A DNA stretch of 8,012 bases, from positions 1 to 8,012 of the forward strand of contig JAKEGI010000020.1 of assembly GCA_022615595.1 (NCBI GenBank). The letters run 5' to 3'. Under the pieces are notes generated by a model that worked only from the letters and a program-made list of their open reading frames with translations, did not search any database and was not told where the DNA came from. Made by a program: the position numbers and the translations under genes. This DNA is from Bacteroidales bacterium. GTDB taxonomy: Bacteria > Bacteroidota > Bacteroidia > Bacteroidales > VadinHA17. Numbering within the stretch: the stretch's first letter is position 1; each line of letters opens with the position of its first letter. This document shows, piece after piece, positions 1-5,328 of the stretch.

Positions 1-207
1 GAAGTAGACAATCAGAAGCGGACCGCTTCCAAAATTTGCGGTATTTAATATTTCGCCATCTATGGTGGGAAGAGTAAACTCAGGCAGAGTAGCAATTCTC
101 TTTTCGATAATGTCTGCCTGCTTTGCTCTGGTGATTATCCCTGTTGTCAGCATAATAATGATCAGGGCAAATGCTGAGATTGTTATTGCGGTGATTACTC
201 TCTTCAT
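1..207 (-). CDS. Membrane-anchored redoxin / thioredoxin-fold protein, N-terminal part only
   Basis: The reading frame starts at an ATG at 207-205 and is open for 69 codons to the window edge, so the C-terminal part is missing. Residues 1-3 are MKR, followed by a hydrophobic stretch at about 4-24, which fits an uncleaved signal anchor or signal peptide. Residues 41-51 read LPEFTLPTIDG and 62-69 read GPLLIVYF. This is the usual opening of AhpC/TSA or TlpA-like redoxin domains, where a P-F-L-x-x-x-D-G strand is followed by the strand leading to the active-site cysteine. The cysteine region lies beyond the edge, so activity cannot be judged. The start overlaps the stop of the upstream membrane-protein gene by four bases (ATGA, 207-204), which implies translational coupling. 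I infer an extracytoplasmic thiol-redox role; exact family unknown. Confidence 0.72.
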   Translation of the reverse strand, partial: MKRVITAITISAFALIIIMLTTGIITRAKQADIIEKRIATLPEFTLPTIDGEILNTANFGSGPLLIVYF

Positions 208-860
208 GCTGCCGTATCTATTGAAAGAAACATTACTAAAGCAATCCAAATGGTTATGGCCGGTATATAAGTAATCAATACGATCCTGTCAGTATGGTCC
301 CTGCTTACAGCACTTATTTTGGATAGTCCAACAGCCAGCAAAAACATATATGCAATCTGGAACAGGTTTATGGTCTGGAGAGGATATATCCAGTAGGCGG
401 CGACGTCTTCCTGTCTGAACATATTTATCAGGGACAGCGGGTAGAAGAACCTGAGGTCTGCAAGAGTATAGTTGCCTGCAAAGAAAATGAACCATAATAA
501 CTTGGCAGCCGATGCAATAAGAAATACACCTTCTGCCGCAATAACAGCGATAAAAATCTTTCCCAGAGTAATAACCTTCTGCATCTCATTGAAAAAGACA
601 CCGATATAAATAATCAGGCTCACCAGGCAAAACTTCACCAGAAGCAGAAGGGGGGTTAACAGATAGGCGGTCCAGAACAAAGACTTCATTCTGCCGAATA
701 AGACCATCGATCTTTCGTGAGTAATCTGATCGCTGAAAGTATTGAAGAACACAATCTCATTTATAAGGGTGAATTGTGATAATCCTATCAGAAGAAGGTT
801 TACAAGGACTATTCCTGAATAAAGCTTCCACCACTTCAATGAGAAATACCAGTCCAACAT
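204..860 (-). CDS. Multi-pass membrane protein of unknown function
   Basis: From the ATG at 860 the product is 218 residues. A GTG three codons upstream (869) is an alternative start giving 221 residues and cannot be excluded. I do not recognise the family. Numbered from the GTG, hydrophobic segments lie at about 17-33, 65-93, 104-130, 163-182 and 197-215, giving about five membrane helices and a Yip1-like overall shape; that resemblance is only an impression. The charged stretch NTFSDQITHERS at 43-54 sits between helices 1 and 2. The stop overlaps the start of the redoxin gene by ATGA, and the HTH gene ends about 56 bases upstream on the same strand, so the three probably form one transcript. 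The pairing with a membrane-anchored redoxin suggests a joint envelope function, but this is inference. Confidence 0.7.
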   Translation of the reverse strand: MLDWYFSLKWWKLYSGIVLVNLLLIGLSQFTLINEIVFFNTFSDQITHERSMVLFGRMKSLFWTAYLLTPLLLLVKFCLVSLIIYIGVFFNEMQKVITLGKIFIAVIAAEGVFLIASAAKLLWFIFFAGNYTLADLRFFYPLSLINMFRQEDVAAYWIYPLQTINLFQIAYMFLLAVGLSKISAVSRDHTDRIVLITYIPAITIWIALVMFLSIDTAA

Positions 861-916
861 AAAATCCACGATCTAAAATTTCTATGAACTACTTTAAATG
901 ATGTCTATTCCATCCT

Positions 917-1201
917 CTAGTAATTATCACGACCATGAAATCCACCTGACGTCAGGTGATCTTCATTATGGATCCTCTCAACCTTTATGACGATCCTTCT
1001 TCCATCTGCATAGTAATATGAGTTGCTCAAAGCGGAATAACGGATATCCACCCCCAACCCTTTCATTTCCTGGATCATTTCGAAGAGAGTGCTCCTGCTA
1101 AGGTTCAGCTTGAAGGCGAATTCATCAGGCGTACCTGTTGCACGCATGGCAATGAGCGAATCCATACGCTGAAGCCTGGCAATATACTTGACCAACGACA
1201 T
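917..1201 (-). CDS. Small helix-turn-helix DNA-binding protein, probable local regulator
   Basis: The product is 94 residues from the ATG at 1201. An upstream in-frame ATG at 1231 exists, but it lies inside the promoter-like TAATTTTG box (1236-1229), so a transcript from that promoter could not use it; 1201 is preferred. Residues 3-20 form a predicted helix rich in L, R and M. Residues 22-45 (TGTPDEFAFKLNLSRSTLFE in part) match the helix-turn-helix pattern of small HTH_11/DeoR-like proteins: a T-G-T-P cap, a first helix, the turn NLS, then the recognition helix RSTLFEMIQEMK. Residues 51-66 (VDIRYSALSNSYYYAD) look like the beta wing that often follows. It has no sensor domain. It is first in a probable operon with the membrane protein and redoxin, and is divergent from the 1304-1696 gene. 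Self-regulation through the inverted repeat at 1217-1289 is plausible but untested. Confidence 0.75.
   Translation of the reverse strand: MSLVKYIARLQRMDSLIAMRATGTPDEFAFKLNLSRSTLFEMIQEMKGLGVDIRYSALSNSYYYADGRRIVIKVERIHNEDHLTSGGFHGRDNY
943..958. repeat. 16-bp perfect palindrome CACCTGACGTCAGGTG
   Basis: The two 8-base arms (943-950 and 951-958) are exact reverse complements with no spacer. It lies in the last part of the HTH coding region, encoding HLTSGG. With no loop it is a poor RNA hairpin, so a protein-binding site is the more natural reading if it does anything. An 8-base-arm palindrome is expected by chance roughly once per 65 kb, so it may be meaningless. Confidence 0.5.
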
Positions 1202-1228
1202 GTAACAGATTTTAGAAATGCAGCATAT

Positions 1229-1260
1229 CAAAATTAAACTCTTTTGAAATAAATGTCAAG
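1229..1260 (-). promoter_or_regulatory. Bacteroidota-type promoter for the HTH–membrane protein–redoxin group
   Basis: On the minus strand the box TAATTTTG (1236-1229) matches the TAnnTTTG -7 consensus known from Bacteroides. CTTG at 1260-1257 matches three of four bases of the TTTG -33 element, with 20 bases between, inside the usual 19-21. Transcription would start near 1222, leaving a leader of about 20 bases before the ATG at 1201. Confidence 0.5.
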
Positions 1261-1277
1261 TTTTTCTTTTAAATTTG
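1243..1277 (+). promoter_or_regulatory. Bacteroidota-type promoter for the 1304-1696 gene
   Basis: TAAATTTG at 1270-1277 is a full match to the TAnnTTTG -7 consensus. The nearest TTTG (1243-1246) is 23 bases upstream, slightly longer than the usual 19-21, so the -33 assignment is weak. Transcription would start near 1284, about 20 bases before the ATG at 1304. It overlaps the oppositely directed promoter at 1229-1260, so the two may compete for polymerase. Confidence 0.42.
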
Positions 1278-1303
1278 GTTTGCTGCATTAAAATCTACAG
1301 GTC

Positions 1304-1696
1304 ATGAACAAAGTAATCTTTCAACGGGTGGCATTCATCACCTTCGCCACATGCGCTCTCCTTAACCCTATGCTCGATTTGTTTCCGTGGTTCGGATACA
1401 CTATGCTGGCAGGAGCACTATTCTACCTGGGATCCGGCTGGTACTTCCCCATGATAGGCAACGACAGTCACTGGCTGGCAAATGAACTGGCCGGCTATAT
1501 CTATTCAACCGTCTTCATTGCAAATATGCTCGAGTCACGGGGTATGCCCATGGGAGCCACATTGGTATGGTTCGGCGATCTCCTGGCCCTTGCCCTGATG
1601 ATCTATATGATCGCGAGAAGAAAAAGTGTCAGAAGGGATATGCTGGTCCAGTCGGTTGTGCTCTGGATGGCGTCACCGGTTCCCCTGTTTGTCTGA
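1304..1696 (+). CDS. Small membrane protein of unknown function
   Basis: The product is 130 residues from an ATG that follows a promoter-like box by about 27 bases. I do not recognise the family. Hydrophobic segments lie at about 6-24, 30-52, 61-77, 84-104 and 112-128, so it is almost all membrane, with four or five helices. A basic stretch ARRKSVRR at 104-111 sits between the last two hydrophobic segments and probably faces the cytoplasm. The sequence is rich in aromatics and Met (FPWFGYTM, GSGWYFPM). It diverges from the HTH regulator and shares an inverted-repeat promoter region with it, so coordinated control is likely. It ends 12 bases from the convergent flavodoxin gene; no hairpin terminator is visible between them. 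The good promoter, clean start and membrane-protein character support a real gene. Confidence 0.65.
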   Translation: MNKVIFQRVAFITFATCALLNPMLDLFPWFGYTMLAGALFYLGSGWYFPMIGNDSHWLANELAGYIYSTVFIANMLESRGMPMGATLVWFGDLLALALMIYMIARRKSVRRDMLVQSVVLWMASPVPLFV

Positions 1697-1708
1697 AAGA
1701 ATGTGCTG

Positions 1709-2221
1709 CTATTTGAGCTTGTCATGAAGCCTTACCGCCCAGGGCACAACCAGATCAAGCTGACGGTTGTCACGTTCCTTCAGTATCCCCAGAAGTACAC
1801 CGAGCTTGAAACGTGACCTCGCTCCGGGCTTGTCATTATTGCCCTGCTCCGGTTCTGCTGCAAAGAAAGCCTCACTGACAGGATGTGCCAGGGCCCTGAC
1901 GGGTGCCGTCCACTGCATGATGGCCATCCGGTATTCCACCCCCTGCTCCTTACTGGGTGTCAGCGAGACACTGAAAATGGCAAAGGGCTTCTCCTGCAAA
2001 ATGTCCTGGTTTCGCCTTATGAACTCCATTGCCTCAGGCAGCCATAAGCCGCTCTGGACTGAGCTGCCGGCAATGACAGCATCAAATCTCTTCAGCCCCT
2101 TCAGATCACTCATCGGACTGACAATGACATCCTCCCCCAAGCCCGTCAGGACACGCCCCACTCTTGCGGCAACCGCAGCTGTAGAGCCTGTACGACTGGC
2201 ATAAGTGACAAGTATCTTCAT
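1709..2221 (-). CDS. Flavodoxin domain protein (HemG/flavodoxin-like)
   Basis: The product is 170 residues from the ATG at 2221. Residues 2-14 (KILVTYASRTGST) form the first beta strand and phosphate-binding loop of flavodoxins (S/T-x-T-G-x-T, here S9 R10 T11 G12 S13 T14), which holds the FMN phosphate. Residues 47-61 (DAVIAGSSVQSGLWL) match the strand and second FMN loop, resembling the GSxxYxGxW pattern of the HemG-like flavodoxin family. Strand FAIFSVSLTP at 80-89 follows. The C-terminal RDNRQLDLVVPWAVRL resembles the closing RDWxxIxxWA segment of that family. It is soluble with no signal peptide. In this family the members studied are FMN-dependent oxidoreductases such as menaquinone-dependent protoporphyrinogen oxidase, but no heme genes are nearby, so the substrate is unknown. 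It is convergent with the 1304-1696 gene and divergent from the broken gene at 2396. Confidence 0.82.
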   Translation of the reverse strand: MKILVTYASRTGSTAAVAARVGRVLTGLGEDVIVSPMSDLKGLKRFDAVIAGSSVQSGLWLPEAMEFIRRNQDILQEKPFAIFSVSLTPSKEQGVEYRMAIMQWTAPVRALAHPVSEAFFAAEPEQGNNDKPGARSRFKLGVLLGILKERDNRQLDLVVPWAVRLHDKLK

Positions 2222-2374
2222 GGTGAGGATTAACGCTTTACCGGCCTAAAGTTAAACAATTGTACCGACTATCCGTCATGAGCCCCCACTGTCTTATCGC
2301 TGCTCAACTGTTCTGACAGGTAACTGATCACTGCTGCCTGTTGCAGGTTGCCTCAAAAACTCCCTTTTTCTTAC

Positions 2375-2382
2375 TATTTTTG
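2375..2382 (+). promoter_or_regulatory. Possible -7 box (TATTTTTG) upstream of the mutL group
   Basis: TATTTTTG fits TAnnTTTG and lies 13 bases before the ATG at 2396. No good TTTG element is present 19-21 bases upstream; GTTG at 2347-2350 is 24 bases away. It could drive the small broken gene and mutL. The rest of the 2222-2395 gap, about 170 bases between divergent genes, shows only a weak TAACTTTA box (2254-2247) facing the flavodoxin gene. Confidence 0.35.
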
Positions 2383-2502
2383 TAAAAAGTGCAGGATGGC
2401 GATACCGAATTTCTTCAAACAGAATAAGCCACGCGGATTCAACTATACCCCACGCTACTATGATCCGCGAAAGGAGGAGAGGGAGGCGAGAAGGAGTGTC
2501 AG

Positions 2503-2558
2503 CGGGGAGCAGGGAGCATGGAGCTAGTAGCAAGGGGCAGGGAGCAGGGAGCAAGGTG
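2503..2558. repeat. Tandem 7-bp repeat array (CAGGGAG-like), 8 units
   Basis: Eight consecutive 7-base units can be read: CGGGGAG, CAGGGAG, CATGGAG, CTAGTAG, CAAGGGG, CAGGGAG, CAGGGAG and CAAGGTG. The next unit (CAGAATC) is more degenerate. Three units are identical and most keep the C-A-x-G-G-x-G pattern. The array lies inside the small gene upstream of mutL, and the CTAGTAG unit supplies both in-frame TAG codons. On the other strand the units read CTCCCTG. I recall such heptad arrays being dispersed in some Bacteroidota and cyanobacterial genomes. No transposase is present, so spread by slippage or by another mechanism is open. Confidence 0.75.
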
Positions 2559-2566
2559 CAGAATCC

Positions 2567-2581
2567 GCTCCCTACAGGAGC
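2567..2581. repeat. Short hairpin GCTCC–CTACA–GGAGC beside the heptad array
   Basis: Five-base arms (2567-2571 and 2577-2581) are perfectly complementary around a five-base loop. It begins eight bases after the array and may mark the right-hand end of the inserted segment. No T run follows, so it is not an intrinsic terminator. Confidence 0.4.
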
Positions 2582-2726
2582 AGGATCATGAGGGGCTCGA
2601 TGAAGAATTATTTTCCCAGGCAGAGAGAGAGAGTGGAGAGGCACAACATGATAAGACTAATTGTCATTGTATTGATACTCATCCTTATAACATATTTTTT
2701 CCTACGTTTCTAATCTCCTTCGTAAG

Positions 2727-4541
2727 ATGAGTGATATTATCAGGCTTCTTCCAGACTCCGTTGCCAACCAGATAGCAGCAGGTGAGGTGATACAGCGTCC
2801 TGCCTCGGTGGTGAAGGAGCTGACAGAGAACGCCGTTGACGCAGGCGCATCTGACATCACGGTAGTGATAAAAGATGCCGGGCGTACCCTGGTGCAGGTT
2901 ATTGATAACGGAAGCGGCATGAGTGAGACCGATGCCCGCCTGGCGTTCGAGAGACATGCTACTTCCAAGATCTCGTCTGCCGATGACCTCTTTTCCATCA
3001 CAACAAAGGGATTCAGGGGTGAGGCGCTTGCCTCGGTGGCAGCTGTATCAATGACGGAGCTGCGTACCAAAAGGGAGGAGGATGAGGAGGGCACCCTGGT
3101 TGAGATAAGCAACTCACGGGTGACAAGACAGGAGCCCTGCTCATGCGCCACAGGATCGGTAATCAGCGTAAAGAGCCTCTTTTATAATGTGCCGGCACGC
3201 CGTAAGTTCCTCAAGTCAGACAACACCGAGCTGAGGCACATAATAACGGAGTTCCAGCGCGTGGCACTGGCACATCCTGAGATAAAATTCACCCTGATAC
3301 ACAATGATCAGGATATATACCGTCTCCCTGCATCAAATAACAGGCAGCGTATTGTTGCCCTCTTCGGGAAACACTATAACCAGAACCTGGTGACGGTAGA
3401 GACTACCACCTCAATAGTTAGTATAACAGGCTTTGCAGGCAAGCCCGAGAATGCACGGCGGTCACCCGGAGAACAGTTCTTCTTCATCAACAACAGGTTC
3501 ATCAGGCATCCCTACCTGCACCGTGCGGTGATGGAGGCCTACCAGGGCATACTGCCCCCCGAGTCAGTTCCCTCATATTTCCTCTTCATGACAGCCGATC
3601 CGTCTGCCATTGATGTTAACATCCACCCCACAAAGACTGAGATTAAGTTCGAGGATGAGAGGTCTGTCTGGCAGATAATGCTCGCTTCAGTACGTGAGGC
3701 GCTGGGCAGATTCAATGTGGTGCCTTCGATTGACTTCGGTCCGGAGGGTGCGGTGGAGATACCTGTCATCACAGGTGGCATGCCGCTGCCGCAGACACCA
3801 CGCATTGATGTTGACCAGAGCTTCAATCCCTTTCAGGGGACTGAGTACAGCCGGCCGGAGACAAAATGGAAGGGTGATCATGAGCACGGTGCTGCCCGCG
3901 GATGGGAGTCGCTCTTTACTGTCACGGCACGGAGCAATGATACTGCAGGCAAAGAGGGAATGCAGCCCCCTACAGGCAGCCAGCGCCGTTTCTTTCAGAT
4001 AAAGAACAGATATATCATGTGCCCTGTCATTTCAGGGATAATGATGATCGACCAGCGGAGAGCACACGAGAGGGTGCTGTATGAGAAATACCTCTCATCG
4101 CTGGGCGACGGCCCCGTGCCTGCACAGGTGTCGCTCTTCCCTGTGCAGACAGAACTAAATCCGGCTGACATTGTTATCATTCAGGAGATAAAAGAAGATA
4201 TCAGGGCGCTTGGTTTTAATGTGGAGAGCAGTAGTGACAACATGGTCACAATAACCGCTCACCCGGCCGACAGCCGCAACGTGAGTCCGCTTGCTATGCT
4301 TGAGACACTGATAACAGAATACAAACATACCCTCAATGATCCGTCAATAGGCGCCCGTGAACGGGTAGCCCTTTCGATGGCAAAAGCATCAGCCATACCC
4401 TACGGCATGCCGCTGACACATGATGAGATGGAGGAGCTGTTTGACCAGCTGTTCGCCTGCTCCATGCCTAACTATTCACCCACAGGGCGAACCGTGATGA
4501 ACATTATAACCCTTGAAGAGCTTGACAGAAGATTCGGCTGA
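2727..4541 (+). CDS. mutL: DNA mismatch repair protein MutL
   Basis: The product is 604 residues, normal for MutL. It couples mismatch recognition by MutS to strand removal. The N-terminal GHKL ATPase is complete: E31 and N35 in KELTENAVDAG (E. coli E29/N33), D60-x-G-x-G64, the ATSKI lid at 78-82, and GFRGEAL at 95-101. The second N-terminal domain shows LFYNVPARRKFLKS (151-164), NNRFI (255-259) and NIHPTKTEIKF (298-308) with the ATPase lysine K303. A poorly conserved linker spans about 335-418, and the dimerisation domain runs from about 420 to 604. The metal-binding endonuclease motif, normally DQHA-xx-E-xxxx-E, reads DQRRAHERVLYE (442-453): D442, E448 and E453 are kept, but the His position is R444. 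The usual AIK(A/Y)G segment reads AIPYG (556-560), and C578 precedes PNYSPTGR. Nicking activity is therefore uncertain. It leads a tightly packed group with the two rhomboid genes and the EEP gene. Confidence 0.97.
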   Translation: MSDIIRLLPDSVANQIAAGEVIQRPASVVKELTENAVDAGASDITVVIKDAGRTLVQVIDNGSGMSETDARLAFERHATSKISSADDLFSITTKGFRGEALASVAAVSMTELRTKREEDEEGTLVEISNSRVTRQEPCSCATGSVISVKSLFYNVPARRKFLKSDNTELRHIITEFQRVALAHPEIKFTLIHNDQDIYRLPASNNRQRIVALFGKHYNQNLVTVETTTSIVSITGFAGKPENARRSPGEQFFFINNRFIRHPYLHRAVMEAYQGILPPESVPSYFLFMTADPSAIDVNIHPTKTEIKFEDERSVWQIMLASVREALGRFNVVPSIDFGPEGAVEIPVITGGMPLPQTPRIDVDQSFNPFQGTEYSRPETKWKGDHEHGAARGWESLFTVTARSNDTAGKEGMQPPTGSQRRFFQIKNRYIMCPVISGIMMIDQRRAHERVLYEKYLSSLGDGPVPAQVSLFPVQTELNPADIVIIQEIKEDIRALGFNVESSSDNMVTITAHPADSRNVSPLAMLETLITEYKHTLNDPSIGARERVALSMAKASAIPYGMPLTHDEMEELFDQLFACSMPNYSPTGRTVMNIITLEELDRRFG

Positions 4542-4593
4542 TTGTCGGATAGAATGGCTAAATTTGAGAGCTCAGAAAAAATAGAAAAGAGAG

Positions 4594-5328
4594 ATGAACA
4601 GTGGATTTGCAGGTCTTCCGCCAATAGTAAAGAACATAATCATTCTTAATGTAGTAATGCTGTTGCTCACAAAGGCACTGGAGGCCATGTGGGGCACCGA
4701 TCTAAACGGCATACTGGGTCTCTACTATCCTGAATCTGATTACTTCAGGTCATGGCAGATAGTGACTCACATGTTCATGCATGGCGGGTTTATACATCTT
4801 TTCTTCAATATGTTCGCTCTCTTTATGTTCGGTGGCGTGCTTGAGAGAGTGTGGGGTCCGCAGCGGTTTCTCATTTATTACCTCATCACCGGCCTTGGCG
4901 CCGCCTTCACACACGAAATGGTAATGTGGCTGCAGTATACGAGAGCAATTGATTCACTGAGCCCTGAACAGCTTCAGCGTGTATATGACGAGGGCCTGGA
5001 AGTGCTGAGGTCAGGTCAGGTATATACCAACAGCGCTGCCCAGACCCTGAGCAGTATTCTCAATGTTCCGACCGTCGGAGCCTCAGGTGCCGTCTTCGGT
5101 GTGCTGCTTGCCTTTGGGGTGCTCTTCCCGAACACCCAGCTGATGCTTATCTTCCCTCCCATTCCTATCAAGGCCAAGTACTTTGTCCTGGCTTACGGCG
5201 CCATAGAACTCTATCTCGCCGTTACAAGCCCGGGCAGCAACATTGCACATGCGGCACACCTCGGCGGAATGATATTCGGGTACCTTCTGATACGGTACTG
5301 GCGCAAGACCACTAAAACACTCTACTGA
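4594..5328 (+). CDS. Rhomboid-family intramembrane serine protease, canonical active site
   Basis: The product is 244 residues with about six membrane helices (roughly 12-30, 62-82, 90-112, 160-178, 195-211, 217-234). Rhomboids cut substrate proteins within or next to their membrane helices. The catalytic dyad is intact: S164 in GASGA (162-166) and H222 in AHAAHLGG (218-225). The helix-2 motif HGGFIHLFFN (63-72) supplies H63, H68 and N72, which match H145, H150 and oxyanion-hole N154 of E. coli GlpG with identical spacing. The loop-1 signature E84-x-x-W87-G-x-x-R91 is present. An unusual polar segment of about 45 residues (114-158, including SPEQLQRVYDEGLEVLRSGQ) lies between helices 3 and 4. 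The start follows a purine-rich AGAGAG and lies 52 bases after mutL. The stop overlaps the next gene's ATG as TGATG. Substrate unknown; probably active. Confidence 0.95.
   Translation: MNSGFAGLPPIVKNIIILNVVMLLLTKALEAMWGTDLNGILGLYYPESDYFRSWQIVTHMFMHGGFIHLFFNMFALFMFGGVLERVWGPQRFLIYYLITGLGAAFTHEMVMWLQYTRAIDSLSPEQLQRVYDEGLEVLRSGQVYTNSAAQTLSSILNVPTVGASGAVFGVLLAFGVLFPNTQLMLIFPPIPIKAKYFVLAYGAIELYLAVTSPGSNIAHAAHLGGMIFGYLLIRYWRKTTKTLY

Larger units (their letters stand above)
1217..1289. promoter_or_regulatory. Divergent mirror-image promoter region / candidate operator
   Basis: The left arm (1236-1217 read on the minus strand) and right arm (1270-1289 on the plus strand) match at 17 of 20 positions. 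Each begins with a TAnnTTTG box and ends with the identical nine bases TGCTGCATT. The arms are separated by 33 bases. In each direction TGCTGCATT falls just after the -7 box, about where transcription would start. A protein bound to both arms could therefore control both promoters. The small HTH protein encoded from one side is the obvious candidate ligand; that is inference. Confidence 0.5.
2396..2713 (+). pseudogene. Small single-pass membrane protein gene upstream of mutL, interrupted by a heptad repeat array
   Basis: An ATG at 2396 opens a basic N-terminal part with residues 12-24 reading PRGFNYTPRYYDP followed by RKEEREARR. It stops after 43 codons at two consecutive in-frame TAGs (2525-2530). 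In the same frame the sequence then continues without a stop to TAA at 2711-2713. That second part contains RGSMKNYFPRQRERVE and a C-terminal helix, LIVIVLILILITYFFL, a clear membrane segment. Both halves read as parts of one small, basic, tail-anchored protein. I recall proteins of this shape (KPR-x-FxY-x-PRYY near the start, one C-terminal helix) next to Bacteroidota mutL genes, but cannot confirm it here. The stops come from a 7-bp tandem repeat at 2503-2558. The downstream half could still be made from ATG 2588 as 41 residues, so a split gene is possible. The TAA is 13 bases before the mutL ATG. Function unknown. Confidence 0.6.

Noticed and set aside
62..274. Plus-strand 70-codon frame with hydrophobic stretches
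   Set aside because: It is antisense to the ATGA-coupled membrane protein and redoxin, whose redoxin motif is recognisable.
1202..1231. ATG at 1231 as the start of the HTH protein
   Set aside because: It lies within the promoter -7 box, and the extra residues (MICCISKICY) do not resemble the usual start of this family.
1767..2204. Plus-strand 145-codon frame opposite the flavodoxin gene
   Set aside because: The minus strand carries clear flavodoxin FMN loops; the plus frame shows no family features.
2222..2395. Possible small RNA or riboswitch in the gap upstream of the mutL group
   Set aside because: No stable long stem, conserved core or terminator could be seen by eye; only weak promoter-like boxes are present.
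2294..2644. Minus-strand 116-codon open frame rich in Leu, Pro, Ala and Cys
   Set aside because: Its repetitive centre is simply the 7-bp array read in translation. It is antisense to the small gene upstream of mutL and has no recognisable domain.
2518..2730. Plus-strand 70-codon frame from the ATG at 2518
   Set aside because: It starts inside the heptad array and runs in a different frame from the membrane-helix sequence. The frame of 2396-2713 explains the region better.
2702..3151. Minus-strand 149-codon frame opposite mutL
   Set aside because: It is a shadow of the mutL ATPase coding sequence, rich in Ser and Arg, with no domain.
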